A stretch of 9,154 bases of DNA from CAYLZW01 sp964388085 (GTDB lineage Bacteria > Myxococcota > UBA727 > CAYLZW01). The DNA is taken from NCBI GenBank assembly GCA_964388085.1, contig CAYLZW010000240.1:1-9154 (forward strand). Direction: 5' to 3'. The notes below the pieces were generated by a model. The model was not told the DNA's origin and searched no databases. It saw nothing but the letters and a program-made list of their open reading frames with translations. The translations under genes were made by a program, and so were the position numbers. Below are positions 1 through 7,291 of this stretch, piece after piece; within the stretch, counting starts at the first letter, position 1; each line of letters starts with the position of its first letter.

Positions 1-779
1 AGGAGTTCATCGCGTGCGAGGCGCTCTACACGGTAGCGGAGGAGCGCGGCTACGATCTCGTCATTCTCGACACGCCGCCCACCCAGAACGCGCTCGACTT
101 CCTCGACGCGCCGGCGCGCATCCTCGGCTTCTTGGACCTCGAGGCCTTCAAGGCGTTCACCCGCCGTGCGCCCGCGCAGAGCGTCGCCGCGCGCATGGGG
201 TTGCGCTTCCTCGACGGTGCGGCGGGAGCGGCGTCCTCGCTCTTGGCGCGCTTCACGGGGCACGAGCTGCTCGACGAGCTCGGCGAGTTCCTCTACCTGC
301 TGCGCAACCTCTACGCGCCGCTCATCGAGCGGACGCACGACTTCGAGGCGCTCTTGCGCGGCCCGAGCACGCGCTTCGTCGTCGTCACCTCGCCGGCGCC
401 GGGGCCGCTGACCGAGGCGCGCTTCTTCCGTCAGCTCCTCGATGAGCGCGCGCTCGGCACCGGCGCGCTCATCGTGAACCGCGTCCTGCCGCACCCGGGT
501 GAGGCGCTCGCCGAGGCGTCCCTCGCCGAGCTCTCGAGCCTGCTGACGACGCTGGGCGTCGACGAGGCCGCGCTGCCCGCGCTGGCTGCCGACGCCGAGA
601 GGGCCGTACGCGAGCAAGCGCTCCTCGCCGAGCGCGATCGGGCCGGCATCGCCGCGTTGGTCTCGGAGGCGGCGGGCGGCGCGCCGGTGGTGCTCGTGCC
701 GCAGCTCGACAGCGACGTGCACGACGCGACGCGGCTCGCCGAGCTGCTGCCCTGGCTCGTGGGGGACGGCGCCGAATAG
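1..779 (+). CDS. ArsA/GET3-family ATPase, C-terminal part (5' end outside window)
   Basis: The frame is open from the first bases (codons start at base 3) to a TAG at 777-779, giving about 258 residues. Early in it is YDLVILDTPPTQNALDFLDAP; its DTPPT (bases 69-83) matches the switch II aspartate region of ArsA/GET3-type ATPases, and the NALDFLDAP that follows is typical of bacterial ArsA-like proteins. The C-terminus has VPQLDSDVHD, resembling the closing VPxLxxDVHD segment of these proteins. The family are dimeric P-loop ATPases that move arsenite or membrane-protein cargo, but many bacterial members have no assigned substrate. The P-loop lies upstream and cannot be checked. ATG codons at 132 and later are internal, because the conserved DTPPT block precedes them. 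No arsenic genes (arsB, arsC, arsR) are visible, so an arsenite role is not supported. It converges on the next gene with a 36-base gap. Confidence 0.85.
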   Translation, partial: EFIACEALYTVAEERGYDLVILDTPPTQNALDFLDAPARILGFLDLEAFKAFTRRAPAQSVAARMGLRFLDGAAGAASSLLARFTGHELLDELGEFLYLLRNLYAPLIERTHDFEALLRGPSTRFVVVTSPAPGPLTEARFFRQLLDERALGTGALIVNRVLPHPGEALAEASLAELSSLLTTLGVDEAALPALAADAERAVREQALLAERDRAGIAALVSEAAGGAPVVLVPQLDSDVHDATRLAELLPWLVGDGAE

Positions 780-815
780 CGGCGTGGTCGCCGGAGGGCG
801 CAGCCGTTCAGCAGC

Positions 816-2432
816 TCAGCTCACGGGCACGAGCGGCTCAACGTGCTCGCCGCGGGCCTCGAAGCGCGCACGCCAGAGCTCCTGGTCGGGCGCCTTGAAG
901 CCGAGCACCCTGCCCGGCAGGTACTGCTTCTTGTCGTATCCGTAGACCTCGTACAGCGTGCTGAACGACGCGGCGCCCGTCGACATCTCGATGTCGTGCG
1001 GCGTGAATTGCGCCGGGTGCTCGTAGCCGGCGGCGTGCGTGACGGCGAGCATCTCGTTGCGGAACGCCTCGACGTAGCCCTGGAAGCGCGCGGCGTTCAC
1101 GTCCGGATCGAGCCCACGCTCGAACCAGCGGCTGTGCGTCGCCACACCCGACGGGCAGTGTCCCGTGTGGCACTTCTGCGCCTGGATGCAGCCGATGGAG
1201 AGCATCGCCTCTCGCGCCACCCCGATGAGATCGGCGCCGAGCGCCATGGCGATGATGGCGCGGTCCGGGAAGCCGAGCTTCGCCGAGCCGATGAAGGTGA
1301 TGTCGTCGGCGAGCCCGCTCTCGAGGAACACGCGGTACACGCGCGTGAAGCCGAGCTTGTAGGGCAGCGCGACGTGATCGGCGAAGGTGAGCGGCGCCGC
1401 GCCGGTGCCGCCCTCCCCGCCGTCGATGGTGATGAAGTCGGGCCCGCGACCGCTGCGCTTCATGCCCTCGGCGAGCTCGTACCAGAAGTCGAGCTGCCCG
1501 ATGGCGCTCTTGATGCCTACCGGCAGCCCCGTGCGCTCGGCGATGCGCTCCACGAAATCGATGAGCTCCTTGACGTTGCCGAACTCGCGGTGGCCGTTCG
1601 GGCTGATGCAGTCGGTGCCCCGCGGCACGCCGCGCGCCTCGGAGATCTCGGCCGTCACCTTCGCCGCCGGCAACACGCCGCCCTTGCCGGGCTTCGCGCC
1701 CTGGCTGAGCTTCACCTCGATGAGCCTTATCTGCGGCACCTCGGCCACCGTGCGCGCGCACTGGTCGAGGCTGAAGCCGCCGTCGTCCTCACGCGCGCCG
1801 AAGTAGCCGGTGCCGAGCTGCCAGCACACGTCCGCGCCGAAGCGGTGGTAACGCGAGACGCCGCCTTCGCCGGTGTTGTGAAAGCAGCCCGCCAGCTTCG
1901 CGCCCTTGTTGAGCGCGCTGATGGCGTTCTTGCCGAGCGAGCCGAAGCTCATGGCCGAGATGTTGATGATGGAGTCGGGCCGATAGGGGCGCGCGCGTCC
2001 GTGCGTGGCGCCGATCACCTTGGCGCACGGGATGCGGGCCACCGTGTCGTGCTTGCTGCCGGTGTGCGCCACCTCGCCGTGCGGGAAGGTCGCGTGCTTG
2101 ATGACCGGGTAGCCGATGCCGTAGAGCTGGTCGTCGGTGCCGAAGCCGAAGTAGTTGTTCTCACGCTCGGCCGAGCGATAGATCCAATCGCGCTCGCTGC
2201 GGTTGAACGGCGCCTCTTCGCGATTGCTGGCGACGATGTACTGCCGGAGCTCCGGTCCGATCTGCATGAGCAGAAAGCGGAAGTGTCCGATGAACGGGAA
2301 GTTGCGCAGGATCGGGTTCCTGCGCTGCACGATGTCGTAGAGCGTGATGAGCAGGATCGGCGCGATGACGACGAGGGCCGCCAGCAGCCAGGGGTTCAAG
2401 TCCAACACCGCGCGCAGCGACTCGTGCAGCAT
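816..2432 (-). CDS. Membrane-anchored FMN-binding glutamate synthase family protein (GltB central-domain homologue)
   Basis: The protein has 538 residues. A hydrophobic segment at about residues 13-33 (NPWLLAALVVIAPILLITLY) is likely a membrane anchor. The rest is a glutamate-synthase barrel: the FMN-site region INISAMSFGSLGKNAISALN lies near residues 155-180, the glycine-rich IDGGEGGTGAAP near 335-346, and three cysteines C415, C421 and C426 have the C-x5-C-x4-C spacing that binds the 3Fe-4S cluster in GltB. The N-terminal glutaminase domain and the C-terminal GXGXG domain of full glutamate synthase are both absent. It therefore matches the stand-alone FMN-binding glutamate synthase family, whose true reaction is poorly defined; a flavin/iron-sulfur oxidoreductase is safe, glutamate synthesis is not proven. 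The ATG at 2430-2432 is chosen because AAGGAG lies nine bases upstream of it. The frame stays open far upstream on this strand, but that is an antisense shadow of neighbouring genes. Confidence 0.9.
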   Translation of the reverse strand: MLHESLRAVLDLNPWLLAALVVIAPILLITLYDIVQRRNPILRNFPFIGHFRFLLMQIGPELRQYIVASNREEAPFNRSERDWIYRSAERENNYFGFGTDDQLYGIGYPVIKHATFPHGEVAHTGSKHDTVARIPCAKVIGATHGRARPYRPDSIINISAMSFGSLGKNAISALNKGAKLAGCFHNTGEGGVSRYHRFGADVCWQLGTGYFGAREDDGGFSLDQCARTVAEVPQIRLIEVKLSQGAKPGKGGVLPAAKVTAEISEARGVPRGTDCISPNGHREFGNVKELIDFVERIAERTGLPVGIKSAIGQLDFWYELAEGMKRSGRGPDFITIDGGEGGTGAAPLTFADHVALPYKLGFTRVYRVFLESGLADDITFIGSAKLGFPDRAIIAMALGADLIGVAREAMLSIGCIQAQKCHTGHCPSGVATHSRWFERGLDPDVNAARFQGYVEAFRNEMLAVTHAAGYEHPAQFTPHDIEMSTGAASFSTLYEVYGYDKKQYLPGRVLGFKAPDQELWRARFEARGEHVEPLVPVS

Positions 2433-2621
2433 GTCTTTCGTCTCCTTCGGCACGCACCATGGGACGACGCATCGCGCGCCGCAAGCAACGCGCGCGCATC
2501 CCCGCGGGCTCGGTAATCGTGGCTCGCTGCCTCCTGACTCGCTGGCGCTCGGCGGCGACAAAAGCGGATACTGGTGTGAAACGCGCTCGCGCGGGTCCCC
2601 CGTGCGGCGACCGGAGGCAGC
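2433..2621. promoter_or_regulatory. Divergent intergenic region, presumed to hold two promoters
   Basis: This 189-base gap separates the starts of the minus-strand glutamate synthase-like gene and the plus-strand repeat protein, so both promoters should lie here or just inside the genes. I found no convincing -35/-10 pair on either strand. The only AT-richer patch is around 2557-2572. A ribosome site GGAGG (2613-2617) precedes the repeat-protein ATG by four bases. The promoter assignment comes from gene layout only. Confidence 0.35.
2442..2447 (-). promoter_or_regulatory. Shine-Dalgarno site of the glutamate synthase-like gene
   Basis: On the minus strand AAGGAG sits nine bases before the ATG at 2432. 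It decides the start, since the reading frame is open for another 3.3 kb upstream and length alone would give a false 1634-residue protein. Confidence 0.75.
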
Positions 2622-4328
2622 ATGAGGGGCGCTTGCGCACAGCTCTCGCTCGCCGCCGCCGCGCTCCTCGTCGTCACGGCCGGCGTCGGCTGCGGCGCGG
2701 AGAGGGCCGACGGCCTCACGCGACGGGCGGCCGAGCGTCTCCCAGGCGATCCCGCGGACTTCGCGCCGCGCGCGGACGACGAGCTGCCCCCGGAGCCGGT
2801 CGCCCTCGAGTGCCTCGAGCCTCCGCGCGGCTGCAGCCACGGCAGTACCCTCGTCGCCGACGTGGTCGTTACGAGCCCCGCGGACCTCGACAGCCTGGCA
2901 GGGGTCGCCTGCCTCGGCGGCGATCTCATCATCGACGACACGGACCTGACGGATCTCAGCGGTCTCGAGACGCTCGCGCGCGTGGACGGAGAGCTGCGCA
3001 TCGCGCGGAACCCGCAGCTCACGTCGACGGCGGCGCTGTCCCGGCTCGACTACGTGGGCACGCTCGACGTGAGCGGCAACCCGCTGCTGCGCGCGTTCGC
3101 GACCCGCGTGGACTACGTCGGCAGCATGTCCATGGTCGGGAATGCGGCGCTCGACGACCTCAGCGGCCTGCTCGGTCTGCGCGAGGTGGAGCAGGACCTG
3201 CTGCTCTCGCACAACCACGCGCTCCTCGATCTCGAGGGCTTCGGCTGCCTCGAGGTCGTGCAGGGCAACGTGATGGTGCGCGACAACAACGGCCTCGTCA
3301 CCGTCGAGGGCCTCGAGCACCTCGCGCTCGTGTCCGGCTCCGTCACGCTCCTGCAGAACGCCTCGCTGACGACGTCTTCGGGCCTGCGCGGCCTGGCGCA
3401 GGTCGGGGGCTCGCTGGTCGTCGAGGAGAACGACGCGCTGCTGCACCTCGACGCGCTGCGCCTCGAAGCGATCGGCGAGAGCCTGATCGTGCACGGCAAC
3501 GACGCGCTCACCTCGCTTCGCTCCCTCGGGCGCCTGTCGTCCGTCGGCAACGGGCTCGTGGTGTCCTGGAACAAGGCGCTGACGTCGCTCGAGGGGCTGT
3601 CTTCGCTCGAGACCATCCCGGGCGAGCTGCAGGTGGCGCACAACTGGATTTTGCTGGACCTGCACGGCCTCGAGGGCATTACCGTCGTCGAAGGCCCGCT
3701 GCGCATCGCCGAGCACCCGGAGCTCTCGTCGCTGGACGGGCTCGAGGGCCTGACGCGCGTCGGAGGGAGCGTCTACCTGTTCGGTAACGGCGCGCTCGCG
3801 CACCTCGACGCGCTGTCCTCGGTCATGGAGATCGGCGGCGAGATGCACATCTCGTACAACCCGTCGTTGGCGCGCGTGTCGCTGCCCTCGCTGCAAGGCA
3901 GCCTCGACAACTTCGGCATGTCGGAGAACTTCGCCCTCAGCGAGCTGACGCTGCCGCTGCTCAAGGAGATCGAGGGCGAGCTCGAGCTGACCGACAACGA
4001 CGTCCTCGAGACGTTCGCCATGCCGTCCCTGTTGCGCGTGGGGGGCGAGCTGCGGCTCAAGCGCCAGGACGCGCTCGCCACCTTCGACCTGAGCGCGCTC
4101 ACCGACATCGGCGGCGACCTGTCCATCTTCGAGAACCTCGCCCTGGCGTCGTTCGGGTTCGGCGCGCTCGAGTTCGTTGGCGCGTGGTTGAGCGTCTACG
4201 ACAACCCGGCGCTCGGCGATGACACCGCCTGGCTGCTCGTCGACCAGATCGAGGCCGGACGCGGCGTCGGCGAAGCGTGTCTGTCGACGATGGCGGAGCG
4301 CTGTCCGCCCTTCATCCAGGACAACTGA
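2622..4328 (+). CDS. Secreted receptor-L-domain / leucine-rich-like repeat protein
   Basis: The protein has 568 residues. An N-terminal signal peptide (hydrophobic LSLAAAALLVVTAGVG) runs to a cysteine at residue 24 (GVGC). The -3 position is Gly rather than Leu, so this is a weak lipobox; ordinary secretion or lipidation are both possible. After a Pro/Asp/Glu-rich stretch, about residues 85-535 are some 19 tandem repeats of 20-24 residues with the pattern LxxLxxVxGxLxIxxNxxLxx, as in GGSVYLFGNGALAHLDAL. This fits a receptor-L-domain-like right-handed solenoid. Cysteines cluster at both ends of the array (ECLEPPRGC and VACLGG; EACLSTMAERC), suggesting disulfide-bonded caps. The protein has no enzymatic domain. 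Such proteins act as extracellular binding or adhesion surfaces; the ligand is unknown. Start chosen by GGAGG four bases upstream and the signal peptide. It appears monocistronic: a 147-base gap follows. Confidence 0.85.
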   Translation: MRGACAQLSLAAAALLVVTAGVGCGAERADGLTRRAAERLPGDPADFAPRADDELPPEPVALECLEPPRGCSHGSTLVADVVVTSPADLDSLAGVACLGGDLIIDDTDLTDLSGLETLARVDGELRIARNPQLTSTAALSRLDYVGTLDVSGNPLLRAFATRVDYVGSMSMVGNAALDDLSGLLGLREVEQDLLLSHNHALLDLEGFGCLEVVQGNVMVRDNNGLVTVEGLEHLALVSGSVTLLQNASLTTSSGLRGLAQVGGSLVVEENDALLHLDALRLEAIGESLIVHGNDALTSLRSLGRLSSVGNGLVVSWNKALTSLEGLSSLETIPGELQVAHNWILLDLHGLEGITVVEGPLRIAEHPELSSLDGLEGLTRVGGSVYLFGNGALAHLDALSSVMEIGGEMHISYNPSLARVSLPSLQGSLDNFGMSENFALSELTLPLLKEIEGELELTDNDVLETFAMPSLLRVGGELRLKRQDALATFDLSALTDIGGDLSIFENLALASFGFGALEFVGAWLSVYDNPALGDDTAWLLVDQIEAGRGVGEACLSTMAERCPPFIQDN

Positions 4329-4345
4329 GCTGCCGCGAGGCGCAC

Positions 4346-4360
4346 GGTGCGCAGCGCACC
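4346..4360 (+). terminator. Short GC hairpin after the repeat-protein gene, possible weak terminator
   Basis: GGTGCG-CAG-CGCACC forms a 6-bp stem with a 3-base loop, 17 bases after the stop at 4328. No T-run follows, so it is not a classical intrinsic terminator. It may aid termination or may be chance in GC-rich DNA. Confidence 0.25.
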
Positions 4361-4475
4361 TACACCAACACACAGCCCGCACCGGGCCGTGCCCCTCGCC
4401 GCGGCGCTTGGATACGAGGCGCCTGCTGACAAGTCGCCGACGGAACCTCCAGGCCGCTACACTTGTCGACACCCC

Positions 4476-5609
4476 ATGCGTGCCCTCGCCGTCCTCGTCC
4501 TGAGCGCCTGTCTCGCCGGCTGTGCCACCACGGCGAAGGAGCGCGTGGTGTTCGAGCCGGTGAAGGTCGTCGTGGAGCCCACGGGGCCGGACGGCTTCGA
4601 CGTGTACGACGCCAAGATGCTGTTCGCGCGCGGCCTCGACCTCATGCGTGGCGGCGAGCACCGGCAGGCGGCCGACTACTTCCGTCGCGTGCCGGCCGAA
4701 TTTCCCGAGAGCGATCTGGTCATCCCGTCGCTGTTCAACCAGACCGTGTGCCACCTCGAGCTCGAGGAGGGGCAGCAGGCGCTGGTGGCCATCGACACCT
4801 ACCTCGCGAAGCTGCCCGCGAACGCCGCCCCGAAGCACGAGCTCGACGGTCGCTTCAAGCGCGGCGCCGCGCTCATGCAGCTCAAGCGCTACACGGAGGC
4901 AGCCGAGGTGTTTGACGTCCTCATCGTCGAGACCACGCTGCCCGCCGACCAGGTGGAGGCGCTCGTCGACTCGGGCGTCGCCCACTTCATGCTCGAGGAC
5001 CGCGTCACGGCGGAGTATCGCTTCCTGAAGGCCCGCCGCCTGCACAAGCAGGCCTCGAAGCTCGAGCGCCTGCAGGTGAAATTCTTCGTCGCGCAGGCGC
5101 AGTTCTACCTGGCCGAGATCGCGCGCCTCGAGTTCTCCGACTTCGAGCTGCGCTATCCGACCGCCGAGGAGCTCGCGCAGGCCGACGCGCCCGAGGCCAT
5201 GCTCGGGCAGCAGCTCGAGACCAAGTGCCAGCTCTTGCTGCGCGCGCAGTACGCCTTCACGCGCGCCATCCGCGAAGGACACACCGGCTGGGCGAGCGCG
5301 GCGGGCTACAAGGTCGGCAGCATGTACGAGGAGCTCTACGACGACCTCGTCTCCTTGCCCGAGCCCGACGACCTGAGTGACGCCCAGAAGCAGATGTTCA
5401 AGGAGCTCATGCGCGACAAGATCCTCGTGCTGCTCGAGAAGGCCGTGAAGATCTGGCAGTCCACCGCCGAGATGGCGACGCGCACGGGCGAGCAGAACCT
5501 GTGGGTCGAGAAGACGCGCGTGAGCCTCGAGCGCGTGCGCACCTACGTGCTCTCGCAGCACGACGTGCGGAACGCCACCCTGAGCGCTGCCGAGATCAGC
5601 GAGAGCTGA
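4476..5609 (+). CDS. TPR-containing outer-membrane lipoprotein, function unknown
   Basis: The protein has 377 residues. The N-terminus MRALAVLVLSACLAGC carries a perfect lipobox (LAGC, Cys16) and is followed by Ala, not Asp, which favours sorting to the outer membrane in Gram-negative cells. Helical TPR-like pairs run over roughly residues 45-78, 83-115, 123-155 and 160-195, with a further helical region to about 360. A typical unit is ARGLDLMRGGEHRQAADYFR. The ATG at 4476 is chosen because only it puts the signal peptide at the N-terminus; the frame extends upstream to an ATG at 4347 that would bury it. There is no clear ribosome site. The stop (5607-5609) is one base before the ruvX start, so the two are almost certainly co-transcribed and probably translationally coupled. 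TPR lipoproteins usually scaffold envelope complexes. Adjacency to mltG suggests, but does not prove, a peptidoglycan role. Confidence 0.85.
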   Translation: MRALAVLVLSACLAGCATTAKERVVFEPVKVVVEPTGPDGFDVYDAKMLFARGLDLMRGGEHRQAADYFRRVPAEFPESDLVIPSLFNQTVCHLELEEGQQALVAIDTYLAKLPANAAPKHELDGRFKRGAALMQLKRYTEAAEVFDVLIVETTLPADQVEALVDSGVAHFMLEDRVTAEYRFLKARRLHKQASKLERLQVKFFVAQAQFYLAEIARLEFSDFELRYPTAEELAQADAPEAMLGQQLETKCQLLLRAQYAFTRAIREGHTGWASAAGYKVGSMYEELYDDLVSLPEPDDLSDAQKQMFKELMRDKILVLLEKAVKIWQSTAEMATRTGEQNLWVEKTRVSLERVRTYVLSQHDVRNATLSAAEISES

Positions 5610-5610
5610 C

Positions 5611-6057
5611 GTGAGCGAGCCCACGGGAAGGGTGCTTGGCGTCGATCTCGGGCTCAAGCGCACGGGGCTCGCGGTCAGCGACGAGCTGCGCATGACGACG
5701 AGGGCGCTCGAGAACCTCACGCCGAGGAGCCGCGCGGAGGACGTCGCCTCGCTCGTGGCGCTCGCGGGCGAGCTCCTTGTGACCGACGTCGTGGTCGGCT
5801 ACCCCGCGCTCCCTCGCAGCGGGGACGAAGGGCCCATGGCCAAGCGCGCGCGCGGCTTCGCGGAGGTGCTCGGGGCGGCGCTCGCTCCGGCGGGAGTGCG
5901 CGTGCACCTCGTGGACGAGGCCGGGACCTCGCTCCTGGCCGCGAAGAGGCTCGTGGAGTCGGGCGTGAAGCGCAGCAAGCGAAAGGCCGCGCTCGACTCG
6001 GAGGCCGCCCGGGTGCTGATCGAGCACTGGGTGGAGGAGCAACGCTCCGCGCTATGA
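5611..6057 (+). CDS. ruvX: RuvX / YqgF-family Holliday junction resolvase-like nuclease
   Basis: The protein has 148 residues, the usual family length. It starts at a GTG one base after the lipoprotein stop. The RNase H-like fold is marked by GVDLGLKRTGLAVSD (Asp12 as first acidic ligand), the strand VVVGYPALP, the acidic pair D102-E103, and the closing helix KAALDSEAARVLIEHW with Asp129. YqgF/RuvX proteins are implicated in Holliday-junction resolution and in 16S rRNA 5'-end maturation; they act in the cytoplasm. The normal DERLT(T/S) block reads DEAGTS here, so the conserved Arg after Glu is replaced by Ala, while the acidic residues remain. The stretch after VVVGYP, ALPRSGDEGPMAKRARGFAE, departs from the usual PLNMDGSEG form but keeps the EGPMAKRARGFAE helix. 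The next gene, mltG, begins 13 bases after the stop; ruvX-mltG linkage is also known in Firmicutes. Confidence 0.9.
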   Translation: MSEPTGRVLGVDLGLKRTGLAVSDELRMTTRALENLTPRSRAEDVASLVALAGELLVTDVVVGYPALPRSGDEGPMAKRARGFAEVLGAALAPAGVRVHLVDEAGTSLLAAKRLVESGVKRSKRKAALDSEAARVLIEHWVEEQRSAL

Positions 6058-6070
6058 TAGACCACGCCGC

Positions 6071-7144
6071 ATGAAGAGGCTGCTCGTCGCGCTCTCCCTC
6101 GTCGTCCTCGTCGCGCTGGTGGCGGGGGGCGTCACCGCTTGGGTCCTGTGGCAGGAGGTGACGTCGCAAGGCGGGCTCGCGCTCTCGCCCGAGGGCACGG
6201 GCGAGATCGACTTTGTCGTCGAGAAAGGCCAGACGCCGGCGGCCATCGCGCGCGCGCTGAAGGAGAAGGGCCTCATCGCCGACGACGTGGCCTTCTATCG
6301 CTACGCGCGCTTCGTCGCGAAGAACGCGCAGAAGCTTAAGGCCGGCGAGTACACGCTGTCGCCGTCCATGACGACGGACGAGATCCTGAGCGCGCTGCAG
6401 ACGGGCAAGAAGCGCGAGCTGCGCTTCACGGTGCCCGAGGGCCTGCGTAAGGAAGAGATCGCGGACATCATCGCGGCGTCCGGCGTCGCGAAGAAGGCGG
6501 ACCTCCTCGCCGCCATGCAGGACCCGGCGCTCGCGAAGGAGCTCGGCGTCCCGGACGAGGGCGCGGCCGGCCAGAAGGGCGTGCCCGGCGGCATCGAGGG
6601 CTACCTCTTCCCCGACACCTACCAGTTCCCGCCGAACACCCCGGCCGTCGTCGTGCTGCGCCGCATGCGCCAGCGCCTCGACGAGGTGGTGGACGACGAG
6701 ATGCGCGCGCGCATGAAAGAGATGGGCTGGAGCCTCCACAAAGTGCTCACGCTCGCCGCCATTGTCGAGAAGGAGACCGGCCAGCCGCACGAGCGCCCGC
6801 AGATCTCGAGCGTGTTCCACAACCGCATGAAGCGCGGCATGAAGATGCAGACCGATCCGACGGTCATCTACGGCATCAAGAACTACGACGGGAACATCAG
6901 GAAGAGCGACCTGCTCACGCCGCACCCGTACAATACGTACACGATCCCGGGGCTGCCGCCGGGTCCCATCGCGTCACCGGGGCTCGCCGCCATCAAAGCC
7001 GCGCTCTGGCCGCTCGACACGAAGGACCTCTTCTTCGTCAGCCGGAACGACGGCACGCACATCTTCTGTCCGACGCTCGAGTGCCACAACGCGGCCGTCC
7101 AGAAGTGGCAGGTCGAATACTTCCGCAACAAGCGCGGCGGCTGA
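6071..7144 (+). CDS. mltG: Endolytic murein transglycosylase MltG (YceG family)
   Basis: The protein has 357 residues, within the usual size range. One N-terminal membrane segment (about 4-28) anchors it in the inner membrane with the rest periplasmic. Residues about 46-115 form the LysM-like region (VVEKGQTPAAIARALKEKGL). The YceG catalytic domain follows: VPEGLRKEEIADII (121-134), EGYLFPDTY (176-184), AAIVEKETG (229-237) with the catalytic Glu in VEKE (E233/E235), SVFHNRM, QTDPTVIYG, and the substrate-groove PYNTY and GLPPGPIASPG. MltG cleaves nascent glycan strands and sets their length, working near the elongation and division synthases. The C-terminus has two cysteines (C333, C338) in FCPTLECHN, where many homologues have none, which could form a periplasmic disulfide. 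It is the last gene of the lipoprotein-ruvX-mltG cluster. The start is the ATG 13 bases after ruvX, which retains the full membrane segment. Confidence 0.95.
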   Translation: MKRLLVALSLVVLVALVAGGVTAWVLWQEVTSQGGLALSPEGTGEIDFVVEKGQTPAAIARALKEKGLIADDVAFYRYARFVAKNAQKLKAGEYTLSPSMTTDEILSALQTGKKRELRFTVPEGLRKEEIADIIAASGVAKKADLLAAMQDPALAKELGVPDEGAAGQKGVPGGIEGYLFPDTYQFPPNTPAVVVLRRMRQRLDEVVDDEMRARMKEMGWSLHKVLTLAAIVEKETGQPHERPQISSVFHNRMKRGMKMQTDPTVIYGIKNYDGNIRKSDLLTPHPYNTYTIPGLPPGPIASPGLAAIKAALWPLDTKDLFFVSRNDGTHIFCPTLECHNAAVQKWQVEYFRNKRGG

Positions 7145-7145
7145 C

Positions 7146-7167
7146 CTAGCAGGCTGCTGAAAAACGC
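7146..7167 (+). repeat. Left terminal inverted repeat (22 bp)
   Basis: Perfect reverse complement of 7316-7337. It begins two bases after the mltG stop codon at 7144, so the element abuts the gene without disrupting it. Confidence 0.8.
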
Positions 7168-7291
7168 TGCCTCGCTCGCTGCGCGGTGCGAAGCCCCATG
7201 ATACGAGCGCTGCTACGAACCCGCGAATCCGGCAACTCTCGTCGAGAAACGCTCATGAGTCGATCCATCGATGCGAAGGCGAAGCGCTCGT

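Noticed and set aside
1..779. Arsenic-resistance locus suggested by the ArsA-like fragment
   Set aside because: No arsB, arsC, arsD or arsR partner is visible, and many bacterial ArsA-like ATPases have no link to arsenic.
770..784. Hairpin CGCCG-AATAG-CGGCG over the stop codon of the ATPase gene as a terminator
   Set aside because: The stem is only 5 bp, overlaps the stop codon and has no T-run after it. Such stems are common by chance at this GC content.
843..2516. Plus-strand open frame of about 550 codons opposite the glutamate synthase-like gene
   Set aside because: Antisense shadow in GC-rich DNA; the product is low-complexity and the minus strand holds a full conserved enzyme.
2433..5720. 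A very long minus-strand open frame running upstream from the glutamate synthase-like gene, which would give a 1634-residue protein
   Set aside because: It lies antisense to the repeat protein and the TPR lipoprotein. Its composition is the low-complexity Arg/Glu/Val/Leu-rich type expected from the antisense frame of GC-rich coding DNA, and a clear ribosome site marks the real start at 2432.
5717..6925. Minus-strand open frame of about 400 codons antisense to ruvX and mltG
   Set aside because: The sense strand has unmistakable RuvX and MltG motifs. The antisense product is Arg/Ala/His-rich with no recognisable domain.
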